Shown: piece by piece, positions 1 to 5,300 of the stretch
How positions within the stretch are numbered: the first letter of the stretch is position 1
How the letters are laid out: every line of letters starts with the position of its first letter
Assembly: GCA_022564535.1 (NCBI GenBank)
Contig: JADFLD010000179.1
Location: 1-5,300, forward strand
Length of the DNA stretch: 5,300 bases
From: Gemmatimonadota bacterium
GTDB lineage: Bacteria; Gemmatimonadota; Gemmatimonadetes; Longimicrobiales; UBA6960
Reading direction: 5' to 3'
Position numbers and translations under genes: made by a program
The notes under the pieces: generated by a model
Databases searched by the model: none
What the model saw: the letters and a program-made list of their open reading frames with translations, nothing else
Told to the model about the DNA's origin: nothing

Positions 1-1
1 C

Positions 2-688
2 CCCTATGCGGTGAGCAACACGGTGCGTGACACCCAGATCGGTATTGTCTCGATGCACCGGTCGATGACAGATGTCGCGATGTCCAAAGACAGCACGGCG
101 ATCGATGCTGCGGTGATGAAGGGCGATGCGTATGAGGCGGATGTCTACAAGGCCTTCGAGGTGATTCAAGACCGGTACCTTGGGGACAAGACGGACGTGA
201 ATGCGGCCGAGCAGGCGTTCAGAGACTGGAAGCCGATCCGTGAAGAGGTGATCACTCTGAGGCGGGCGGGTGACGCCGAAGGTTCGGCGTTGATCACGCG
301 ACAGAAGGGTGCCCAGCACATCGCCAGGCTAAATGAAGGTATACAGAATCTAGCTGATTATGCTAATGAGAAGGGCGCCGCGTTCTACAACAAGGCCAAG
401 GAGAGCGCCGCGTCGGCTGTTAAATCGCTCGTGATTGTGGCGGGCGGGGTCTGCGCCCTGCTCCTGTCATTGACGGTTTGGACGACCCGCAGCATCGTGC
501 GTCCCTTGCGTGTGATCATCGAAAGGTTCAAAGACATCGCCAACAACGACCTGACCGGAGATGAGTTGCCGGTCAAGACCAAGGACGAGTTCGGCACGCT
601 GACAGGCGCGATCAACCAGATGGCGCAAGGCCTCAAGGCCGTGATCTCGGAGATCGGCGCCACGTCCCGGGAGGTCGCCGGGGCCGCG
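2..688 (+). CDS. Methyl-accepting chemotaxis protein, partial at both ends (4HB sensor, TM2, HAMP, start of signalling helix)
   Basis: Membrane chemoreceptor fragment. The frame is open from base 2 and has no convincing start; the GTG at 11 is merely the first possible start codon, so the first transmembrane helix and the true start lie left of the window. Numbering from that GTG, residues 1-135 are a helical region like a four-helix-bundle ligand-binding domain. Residues about 139-158 (SLVIVAGGVCALLLSLTVW) are the second membrane helix. Residues 159-212 are a HAMP domain, with the typical SIVRPL entry and a KDEFGTLTGAINQMA second helix. The start of the methyl-accepting coiled coil (ISEIGATSREVAGAA) ends near residue 226. 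Beyond base 688 the frame stays open to 997, but that part is the antisense of the permease and is not receptor. The conserved signalling hairpin that contacts CheA/CheW is missing. Family call is firm; the 3' truncation is a junction artefact or a rearrangement. Confidence 0.8.
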
Positions 689-690
689 AG
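668..690. other. Junction between chemoreceptor (+) and permease (-) coding sequences
   Basis: Left of this point only the plus-strand chemoreceptor frame makes protein sense; right of it only the minus-strand permease frame does. Within about 671-688 both do: the plus strand reads EVAGAA, as expected in a receptor, and the minus strand reads RGPGDLP, as expected in an ADOP permease. Two unrelated genes sharing ~18 bp at a breakpoint is the signature of a mis-join on a short overlap, or of a microhomology-mediated rearrangement. The sequence alone cannot separate these. Confidence 0.7.
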
Positions 691-2476
691 GATGGTCCTC
701 GACCTCGATGCTATAGAAGCCCAGGCCGTTCGCCAGCGGGATCGATTGGGCGAAGCCTACCGCTTCTATCCCGCCCTGAGACAAGAGCCGATCTCGGAGG
801 AGGCGGTAGAACGCGGCCGTCTCTTCCCAACTCTCGATCTCGCCACCCGGGATCGTGATCCGTGCCGTCAGCAGTCGCTCGGTGTCGAAGCCGGGATCCA
901 TTGCCCGCAGAGCCTGGAAGCTGCGCAGCATCAATCCCGAGCCCACGAGCAGTACGAGTGCGAGCGCCATTTGAATGACGACGAGTCCGTTCCGTAGCCG
1001 GTGGCGATTCTTGCCCCCCGTCGCACCGTGAGCCCCGCCGTCCCTGAGTTGTCCCGCGAGGTCCGACGCACCGTACTTCAAGAGGGGCGCGAAGCCGAAG
1101 AAGATCGCGCACCCCGCCGCGATGACGAACGTGAAGCCCATGACCCGCAGATCGAGACCGATTTCGGCGACCCGCGGAAGGTCTGCCGGGACGAGGTCGA
1201 TCGACGTACGCACGGCGACCGAAGCGATGGCGACTCCGAGCACGCTCCCGGCGGCGGCCAAGACGATGCTCTCACTCAGGAAGGAGCGGAGGATGTGCAT
1301 GCGGGTGGCACCGACCGCGACGCGCAGCGCCAACTCTCGCTGGCGTCCCTCGGCACGGACCAGCAGCAGGTTCGCGACGTTCGCGCAGGCGATGAGAAGG
1401 ACGAAGCCGACGGTGCCCAGCAGAATCCACAGTGTCGAGCCGATATCGCCAACGATGGCCTCCTTGAGGGGAAGGACGACGGGCGCCAGGCCTACCTCCT
1501 CGAGGAATGCGGGGGCACCCGAGTCCGGGAACAGTTCGGCGAGGCGTGACACGAGGCCCCGTAGCTCCGTGTTGACGCTCGTTACGCTTGCCCCGTCCGC
1601 GAGCCTCGCGATTCCGCCCGCCCCGAATGAGGCGAGCGGAGCCCGGGCCGGGTCGATCTGGAATGGCACCCACAGCCGCGCGTTGCGCGTCGGGTGGCCG
1701 AAGTCGGCTGGCATGACGCCGATAATCCGTCGGCTCGTACCGTTGATGTCGAGCGACTCGCCCAGTACGGAGGGATCGCGACCGTAGCTGCTCTCCCATA
1801 ACCCGTCACTCAGGATTACGACCTGCTCTCCTTCCGGCGCGCCCTCTTCCTCCGAAAACGCTCTCCCCACGGCCGGGGCGACACGAAGCACTTCGAAGAA
1901 GCTCGGCGTCACGGCCTGAGCCCGGATTCTCGCGGGTTCTCCGTCCGTCACCAGATTCACCGTGGTGCCGGCGTACAGGGCTATCTCCTCGATGGAGCTG
2001 GCCTGCTCCCGATAGAGTGCATAGAGCCCCTCCGACATCGGCAGTTGATCTGCGCCGTCCCGACCCTGGTGGCGAACCTCGATCAGTTCATTCGCGTCCT
2101 CGAACGGCAACGGCGACAGGAGCACGCCGTCTACCAGCGTGAACACAGCCGTGGTGGCTCCGATTCCCAGAGCCAGTGTCACGATCGCGATGACCGTGAA
2201 CGTCGGGTACCTCCTCAGGCTTCGCACCGCGAAGCGAAGATCATTGAATAGCCCCGTCATCCTCATCGTCTCTTTCCTCTCCCAAAGGGCATCGATTACA
2301 CACATCGAGATTCTCAAGCGGAGGCGCGCCACAGCGAGCGGAGACGGTGGACCGTCTCGGTTCATCCGCTGCCACGCGTATGCGACCTCGGCCTCCCACT
2401 CGCGTCGCCACGCCAGGCGGCGGGGACGGGGTACGAGGGCTGAAGCCCACGCGATGAAGCGCGCTCCCGAAAGCAC
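672..2476 (-). CDS. ADOP-type MacB/FtsX ABC permease, 3' truncated at a junction
   Basis: Large orphan permease of the MacB/FtsX superfamily, probably part of an efflux or lipoprotein-type export machine in the inner membrane. Starts at GTG 2476, with GGAGA 9 nt upstream. Residues 1-70 form a soluble prefix (RREWEAEVAYAW) as seen in acidobacterial-type duplicated permeases; this supports the GTG over the internal ATGs at residues 71 and 73. First membrane helix is ~94-118, followed by a MacB-like periplasmic domain ~120-330. The FtsX core has helices ~347-372, ~400-424 and ~446-466, with the hallmark ANVANLLLVRAEGRQRELAL. A further helix ~497-518 opens the second half. Homology stops near residue 600 (HPRGPGDLP). 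The frame runs on to 467, but those last residues are the antisense of the chemoreceptor. Full-length relatives have about 800-900 residues, so the second periplasmic domain and last three helices are lost. Lies 1 nt after the padR stop. Confidence 0.88.
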
Positions 2477-2477
2477 G

Positions 2478-2825
2478 TCAGGCGGTCTCCGGCCCCACCT
2501 GGAACAGACGCGGGAGCGCCGGGAACCGTGCTTCGACCTCGGCGATGGACTTCTCGCCGACCGTGGTCAGCTCGTAGTATCGTCGCTGCGGGCGTCGCTC
2601 GGTCTTCGCTGCGCTCTCCTCCTCCCAACTCCCGTCCAGGACCCCCCGGCGCTCGAGTCTCCGCAGGATGGGGTAGACCGTTCCATCGGGAAGTCCCGTC
2701 GCATCCATGATGTCGAAGCCATAGCGGTGTCCGTTGCGAATGGCGAGGAGCACGGTGGCGGTCGGGTATGTCAAACTGAAGAGTCGTCCCACGAAGTCCC
2801 CTATATAGATTCCTAGGTAGCGCAC
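2478..2825 (-). CDS. PadR-family winged-helix transcriptional regulator
   Basis: Small DNA-binding repressor of the PadR family; members of this type commonly sit next to ADOP permeases and control them. The recognition-helix region runs ~35-63 (YGFDIMDATGLPDGTVYPIL, then RRLERRGVL). The wing follows at ~66-94, with the family-typical RRYYELTTVGEKSI. Length 115 residues from the GTG at 2825, normal for the short PadR group, which lacks a long C-terminal dimerisation domain. The start is uncertain: the GTG at 2825 has no clear ribosome binding site, while GTG at 2792 (residue 12) has GGGGA just upstream, and relatives often begin with a similar GDF-x-G stretch, giving ~104 residues. The permease starts 1 nt after its stop, so the two form an operon. 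No inducer can be predicted. Confidence 0.88.
   Translation of the reverse strand: MRYLGIYIGDFVGRLFSLTYPTATVLLAIRNGHRYGFDIMDATGLPDGTVYPILRRLERRGVLDGSWEEESAAKTERRPQRRYYELTTVGEKSIAEVEARFPALPRLFQVGPETA
2486..2490 (-). promoter_or_regulatory. Ribosome binding site of the permease, inside the padR 3' end
   Basis: Read on the minus strand, GGAGA lies 9 nt before the GTG at 2476 and within the last codons of padR. It decides the permease start, and together with the 1-nt gap after the padR TGA (2480-2478) it points to translational coupling. Confidence 0.55.
2801..2808. promoter_or_regulatory. CTATATAG palindrome near the padR start (possible -10 or operator)
   Basis: AT-rich 8-bp palindrome in otherwise GC-rich sequence, next to a second small palindrome CCTAGG at 2812-2817. 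If padR begins at the GTG at 2792, this lies just upstream and could be a -10 element or a regulator site. If it begins at 2825, it is coding. No good -35 is visible. Confidence 0.2.
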
Positions 2826-2868
2826 GGTAGTGGGATGCGTCGAGGCGGTGAAGGGTTGCAGAATCCGC

Positions 2869-2880
2869 GGAGACGTCTCC
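2869..2880. promoter_or_regulatory. Perfect 12-bp palindrome GGAGACGTCTCC, candidate operator
   Basis: Lies in the 131-bp divergent region between padR (-) and arsC (+). A perfect inverted repeat here is what a dimeric winged-helix repressor such as the neighbouring PadR would be expected to bind, but this is inference from position and symmetry only. I see no convincing -35/-10 pair on either strand of this region. Confidence 0.3.
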
Positions 2881-2956
2881 AGATTCGCCGAACGCCCCTG
2901 AATCGCGTACTCCTCAGATCGGAGATGCCGTCATTTCGGACGATTCCCCGTCGTGG

Positions 2957-3385
2957 TTGACCGAGGCCTCACTTCTCCGAGCCCTGGGTCCGAAGCACAT
3001 CCTCTTCCTATGCGTCGCAAACTCCGCGCGCAGCCAGCTCGCCGAGGGCATCGCCCGAGCGCTCGCGCCCCCCGGTGTGAGGATCTCGTCTGCGGGCTCC
3101 GCTCCGACGTCGGTCCGCCCCCAGGCGATCGCCGTGCTCGACGAGATCGGAATCGACATCTCCCATCATCGGTCCACCGGGATCGACGATGTCGAGGGCT
3201 CCGTGGATGTCGTGATCACTCTGTGCGCGGAGGAGGTCTGCCCAATCTGGCTGGAGGACGCTACGCGCTTGCATTGGAGCTTGCCGGATCCTGCTGCGGC
3301 GCCCGGGGACGACGGAGAGCGGTTGGATGCCTTCCGGTCCGTCCGAGACGAGCTCTTGCTGCGGCTGCGGGCTCTGCTCGGCTAG
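2957..3385 (+). CDS. arsC: Thioredoxin-type arsenate reductase (LMW phosphatase fold)
   Basis: Cytosolic enzyme that reduces arsenate to arsenite. In the known family, a nucleophilic cysteine attacks arsenate, then a second and third cysteine relay the disulfide to thioredoxin. Seen here (142 residues): the P-loop CVANSARSQ with C19 and R25 (CX5R), the relay pair C90 and C95 in TLCAEEVCP, and the general-acid region SLPDP with D111. Asn-Ser in the loop and the extra cysteines favour arsenate reductase over a plain tyrosine phosphatase. The relay pair is spaced CX4C, tighter than the CX6C of the plasmid pI258 enzyme. Starts at TTG, the only standard start close to the P-loop in this frame; no strong ribosome binding site is seen, and the frame is open far upstream without other starts. 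No arsR, arsB or acr3 gene lies nearby, so it is a stand-alone copy. A role as a general phosphatase cannot be excluded. Confidence 0.85.
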   Translation: MTEASLLRALGPKHILFLCVANSARSQLAEGIARALAPPGVRISSAGSAPTSVRPQAIAVLDEIGIDISHHRSTGIDDVEGSVDVVITLCAEEVCPIWLEDATRLHWSLPDPAAAPGDDGERLDAFRSVRDELLLRLRALLG

Positions 3386-3403
3386 CCTCGGCCGAGTCGA
3401 GCC
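3370..3403 (+). terminator. Stem-loop over the arsC stop codon, terminator-like without U-tract
   Basis: GGCTC (3370-3374) pairs with GAGCC (3399-3403) and CTCGGC (3377-3382) pairs with GCCGAG (3391-3396), separated by a 2x2 internal loop that includes one possible G-U. The 8-nt loop contains the TAG stop. No run of T follows, so classical intrinsic termination is doubtful. It could separate arsC from porX or stabilise the mRNA end. Confidence 0.3.
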
Positions 3404-3479
3404 AGTCCAGGGTTCATGCTTCCGGATCTGTGGGTGGCCGCCTGGGGTTCCATCGTTTCCTCCTGTAGCTTTGGAGCCT

Positions 3480-5054
3480 ATGGCGAACCCCTCCCGTGCC
3501 AAGAAGCGCATTCTGTGGGTCGACGACGAAATCGACCTCCTGAAGCCTCACCTGCTGTTCCTGCAGGCGAGAGGCTATCACGTCGACGCAATATCCAACG
3601 GTGACGATGCGCTCGAACTCATGCGGGAGACTCCCTACGACCTCGTGCTTCTCGATGAGCAGATGCCGGGGCGGAGTGGGCTCGAAGTCCTCCAGATCAT
3701 GGGCATGGAGTCCCCGCACCTGCGCGTCGTGATGGTGACGAAGTCTGAAGAGGATCACACGCTGACCGAGGCGATCGGACGTCGTGTCGCCGACTACCTG
3801 GTCAAACCGACGAGCCCGAGGCAGGTCCTCTCGGTCGTGACCCGCATCCTCGAGGGTTCGTCGATCCGCCAGCAGCGCTCCGCCCAGGACTTCGCGGCGC
3901 GATTCGGTGGTCTTTCGCACGACGTACAGCGTGCCTCGACCGCCGACGAGTTCGCGTCGGTCTACATGGAATTGGTCGACTGGCAGTTGCGGCTGGGAGG
4001 AGCGGGTGAGGTCGGTCTTCTAGACACTGTGCACGCGCTGGTCGTCGACCTGCGGCGAGACTTCGGGGAGTGGGTGATCCGCGAGTATCCCAGGTGGATG
4101 CGGGATTCCGAAGATCGGCCGCGCTTGTCGGTCGATCTCGTTCGCGACTTCCTGGTGCCGCGGCTCGGCTCCGATCCCGTCTACTTCGTGGTGCTCGACT
4201 GCATGCGGCTCGACCAGTGGCGGGCCATGAGGCCACTCCTTGCCGAGCACTTCGACATTGAGGAGACCTACCACTACTCGATCCTGCCGACGGCGACGCC
4301 GTACGCGAGAAACGCGATCTTCAGCGGACAGTTCGCGGACGAGATCGTCAAGCTCCGACCGGAGTGGTGGGACTCGTCGGATGACGAGGGAAGCCTCAAC
4401 GCGTTCGAAGACGAGCTCCTCGCCGAGCAGCTCAAGCGGCTGACCGGGCGCGATGTCCCGGTACACTACGAGAAGATCTTCTCGGATCGGCAGGGAGAGC
4501 AGGTACGCAGTCGCGTGAATTCCGCGCTCAAGACGCCAGGCATTGTGATCGCGATGGTCTTCAACTTCGTGGACCTCATGACGCACGGCCGGTCGGAGTC
4601 GCCGATTCTCATGGAGGTAGCGCGCGACGAGGCGGCGCTTCGGGACCTGACGCTCGCGTGGTTCGAGCGCTCCACCCTGTTCGACGTATTGCGCGAGGCC
4701 GCACGGAGGGGCCACAACGTCATCCTGACGACCGACCACGGGTCGATCCTTTGTCAGCACCCGGCCACCGTCTTCGCCCGCCGCGACGCCACGAGCAATC
4801 TCCGGTACAAGTTCGGCCAGGACATCCGAGCCGAGATCGCGTCTACCGCGTTCAGCACCCGTGACGAACACGATCTGCGTCTGCCGGCCGGTCGCTTGGG
4901 AATGTCGTACCTGGTGGCCGTCGGCGACTATTTCTTCGTCTATCCCACCAAACTGCGTGAGTACCAGGCGCGGTATAAGAACTCGTTTCTTCATGGGGGC
5001 ATCAGTCCGGAAGAGATGATCGTGCCCGTCGTGAGCCTGACTCCGAGGCGGTAG
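3480..5054 (+). CDS. porX: PorX-like response regulator with PglZ/alkaline-phosphatase-superfamily domain
   Basis: Two-component response regulator fused to a PglZ domain, 524 residues, close to the length of characterised Bacteroidota PorX. Starts at ATG 3480 with GGAG at 3473-3476; the open frame upstream to 3327 has no protein-like sequence. Receiver domain ~9-125: acidic pair D15/D16 in ILWVDDE, phospho-acceptor D59 in LLDEQMPG, T87 and K109. A helical linker covers ~126-230. The PglZ domain ~231-520 keeps the metal and catalytic signature: D240 in VVLDCMR, Thr in SILPTATPYARN (267-278), D365/H369 in NFVDLMTHG, D419/H420 in TTDHG and H505 in FLHGG. In Porphyromonas and Flavobacterium, PorX with the kinase PorY controls type IX secretion, and its PglZ domain has been reported to cleave phosphodiester or cyclic oligonucleotide substrates. 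All key residues are intact, so both functions look active. Target genes here are unknown. Probably co-transcribed with the ABC exporter 12 bp downstream. Confidence 0.93.
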   Translation: MANPSRAKKRILWVDDEIDLLKPHLLFLQARGYHVDAISNGDDALELMRETPYDLVLLDEQMPGRSGLEVLQIMGMESPHLRVVMVTKSEEDHTLTEAIGRRVADYLVKPTSPRQVLSVVTRILEGSSIRQQRSAQDFAARFGGLSHDVQRASTADEFASVYMELVDWQLRLGGAGEVGLLDTVHALVVDLRRDFGEWVIREYPRWMRDSEDRPRLSVDLVRDFLVPRLGSDPVYFVVLDCMRLDQWRAMRPLLAEHFDIEETYHYSILPTATPYARNAIFSGQFADEIVKLRPEWWDSSDDEGSLNAFEDELLAEQLKRLTGRDVPVHYEKIFSDRQGEQVRSRVNSALKTPGIVIAMVFNFVDLMTHGRSESPILMEVARDEAALRDLTLAWFERSTLFDVLREAARRGHNVILTTDHGSILCQHPATVFARRDATSNLRYKFGQDIRAEIASTAFSTRDEHDLRLPAGRLGMSYLVAVGDYFFVYPTKLREYQARYKNSFLHGGISPEEMIVPVVSLTPRR

Positions 5055-5058
5055 GAGG
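5053..5058 (+). promoter_or_regulatory. Perfect Shine-Dalgarno AGGAGG of the downstream ABC exporter gene
   Basis: AGGAGG overlaps the porX stop codon and lies 8 nt before the GTG at 5067. It fixes that start and shows that a real, well-translated gene once began here, although the reading frame is now only 32 codons. Confidence 0.7.
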
Positions 5059-5066
5059 GCGAGTCG

Positions 5067-5165
5067 GTGGCTCTCTATCGACGCCTCCTCTCCTTCCTGA
5101 GACCGCACACCCCGGCCGTCGTCCTCGCGACGGCGGCGGCGGCGGTGCCGATGATCGGGGCGTAA
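5067..5165 (+). pseudogene. 5' end of an MsbA-like ABC exporter gene, interrupted after ~32 codons
   Basis: GTG start with an ideal ribosome binding site, 12 bp after porX. The peptide opens MALYRRLLSFLRPH, the amphipathic elbow helix that precedes the first membrane helix in MsbA-type exporters (half-transporters of lipid A or multidrug type). A hydrophobic, alanine-rich stretch follows (PAVVLATAAAAVPMIGA). It ends at TAA 5163-5165, where a full gene would run on for ~570-600 residues. The Ala run is coded by a GCG/CGG trinucleotide repeat (5127-5146). After the stop the sequence changes to a structured non-coding RNA, so the gene appears broken by an insertion rather than naturally short. 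Alternatives: an assembly mis-join in the repeat, or a genuine tiny peptide. Family call from the N-terminus only. Confidence 0.55.
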
Positions 5166-5300
5166 TGAACACAACGCTCCTACCGTCCAAAAGCCTTCGG
5201 CGGGGCAACCCGTCGGGAAGTGTCCCGGTGCTAGTTGTCGTCACCCGCAAGGGCCGAACCGCTACTCGATAGCGGATAACCAGCTAGCGCCGGGCTACTT
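5163..5300 (+). mobile_element. Left end of a putative IscB/IsrB-type (IS200/IS605-like) element inserted in the ABC exporter gene
   Basis: Inferred from the sudden loss of the ABC exporter reading frame and the immediate start of a long structured RNA. In IscB/IsrB elements the omega RNA lies at the left end, upstream of the nuclease gene, and the guide is taken from the DNA just outside that end. The exact boundary is uncertain, roughly 5160-5172. No transposase or nuclease frame is within the window, so the element body and right end must lie beyond 5300. No target-site duplication can be tested. Confidence 0.4.
5166..5300 (+). ncRNA. Structured RNA resembling HEARO/omega RNA, running off the window
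   Basis: No convincing coding frame, but dense pairing. A 14-bp helix joins 5224-5237 to 5281-5294 with two U-G wobbles (5229/5289 and 5235/5283). Inside it lie a GCAA-capped hairpin (5244-5253, extended by UCG 5238-5240 with CGA 5255-5257) and a perfect 6-bp hairpin 5259-5275 (CCGCTA, loop CTCGA, TAGCGG). Upstream is a 7-bp, GCAA-capped hairpin at 5198-5215 with one G-U. An alternative hairpin at 5214-5227 (CGGGA, loop AGTG, TCCCG) competes with both the upstream hairpin and the long helix. GNRA loops and wobble pairs exist only on the plus strand, which fixes the direction. The order of hairpins and the GAAGTGTCCCGGTGCTAG-like core look to me like HEARO RNAs, the omega RNAs of IscB/IsrB nucleases. 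Other mobile-element or riboswitch-like RNAs are not excluded. The structure is seen; the family is from recognition. Confidence 0.6.

Noticed and set aside
467..671. Continuation of the permease frame to a stop at 467
   Set aside because: This is the antisense of the HAMP and membrane region of the chemoreceptor, with no FtsX-like residues.
689..997. Continuation of the chemoreceptor frame to a stop at 997
   Set aside because: This is the exact antisense of the permease, and the receptor signalling-domain pattern is absent. It is an accident of the junction.
1001..1787. Plus-strand frames of 182 and 221 codons across the permease
   Set aside because: Low-complexity, charged translations with no recognisable family; they are shadows of the permease.
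2953..3511. Overlapping frames on both strands around arsC
   Set aside because: The arsC frame carries the complete catalytic motif set; the others have none.
5127..5146. GCG/CGG trinucleotide run as a phase-variation repeat
   Set aside because: Short, imperfect and in multiples of three within an Ala-rich helix; slippage would not change frame. At most it is a weak spot for assembly.
4020..5174. Long open frame (384 codons) on the minus strand opposite porX
   Set aside because: Its protein is rich in Arg/His/Asp/Glu with no domain-like pattern, as expected for the antisense of a GC-rich gene. The plus strand encodes an unmistakable full PorX.
5166..5300. Integron attC site or CRISPR repeat at the right end
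   Set aside because: No GTTRRRY-type core site pair and no direct repeats with spacers. The pairing pattern is a multi-branched RNA.
5166..5300. Intrinsic terminator or rRNA/tRNA fragment at the right end
   Set aside because: No T-run follows the hairpins. No tRNA cloverleaf or T-loop consensus, and no rRNA motif that I recognise.

Overview
This is a GC-rich bacterial window, most likely a metagenomic contig. It holds a PadR regulator paired with a large orphan MacB/FtsX permease (ADOP type), a pairing common in Acidobacteriota and Gemmatimonadota. It also holds a PorX-type response regulator/PglZ protein, best known from Bacteroidota and relatives. I infer a Gemmatimonadota-like or neighbouring lineage for about 690-5160. 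This rests on family knowledge, not on a search.

Layout. (1) 2-688, plus strand: the middle of a methyl-accepting chemotaxis protein, cut at its 5' end by the window edge and at its 3' end by an abrupt junction. (2) About 672-2476, minus strand: an ADOP-type permease that loses its C-terminal third at the same junction. The two genes meet head-on inside a stretch of about 18-20 bp that reads sensibly in both, so this join is a chimera or a rearrangement. (3) 2478-2825, minus strand: a PadR repressor directly upstream of the permease and probably translationally coupled to it. (4) 2826-2956: a divergent intergenic region with a perfect 12-bp palindrome. (5) 2957-3385, plus strand: a thioredoxin-type arsenate reductase of the LMW-phosphatase fold, beginning at TTG. 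(6) 3480-5054, plus strand: a complete 524-residue PorX-like protein with a receiver domain and a PglZ phosphatase-like domain. (7) From 5067, plus strand: the first ~32 codons of an MsbA-like ABC exporter, 12 bp downstream of porX with a perfect Shine-Dalgarno sequence. It is broken almost at once.

The break leads into the most interesting part, 5163-5300. This stretch is non-coding and densely structured. A 14-bp long-range helix (5224-5237 with 5281-5294) encloses two hairpins, and two more hairpins lie just upstream. All G-U pairs and both GNRA (GCAA) tetraloops make sense only on the plus strand, so this is an RNA transcribed rightward. Its architecture resembles the HEARO/omega RNAs that precede IscB/IsrB-type RNA-guided nucleases in IS200/IS605-like elements. 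My reading is that the left end of such an element has inserted into the ABC exporter gene, with the nuclease gene expected just beyond the window. The family assignment is from recognition and is not certain; the structure itself can be read directly.

The genes suggest three units: a padR-permease operon read leftward, arsC read rightward, and porX plus the ABC exporter as a rightward operon interrupted by the mobile element.
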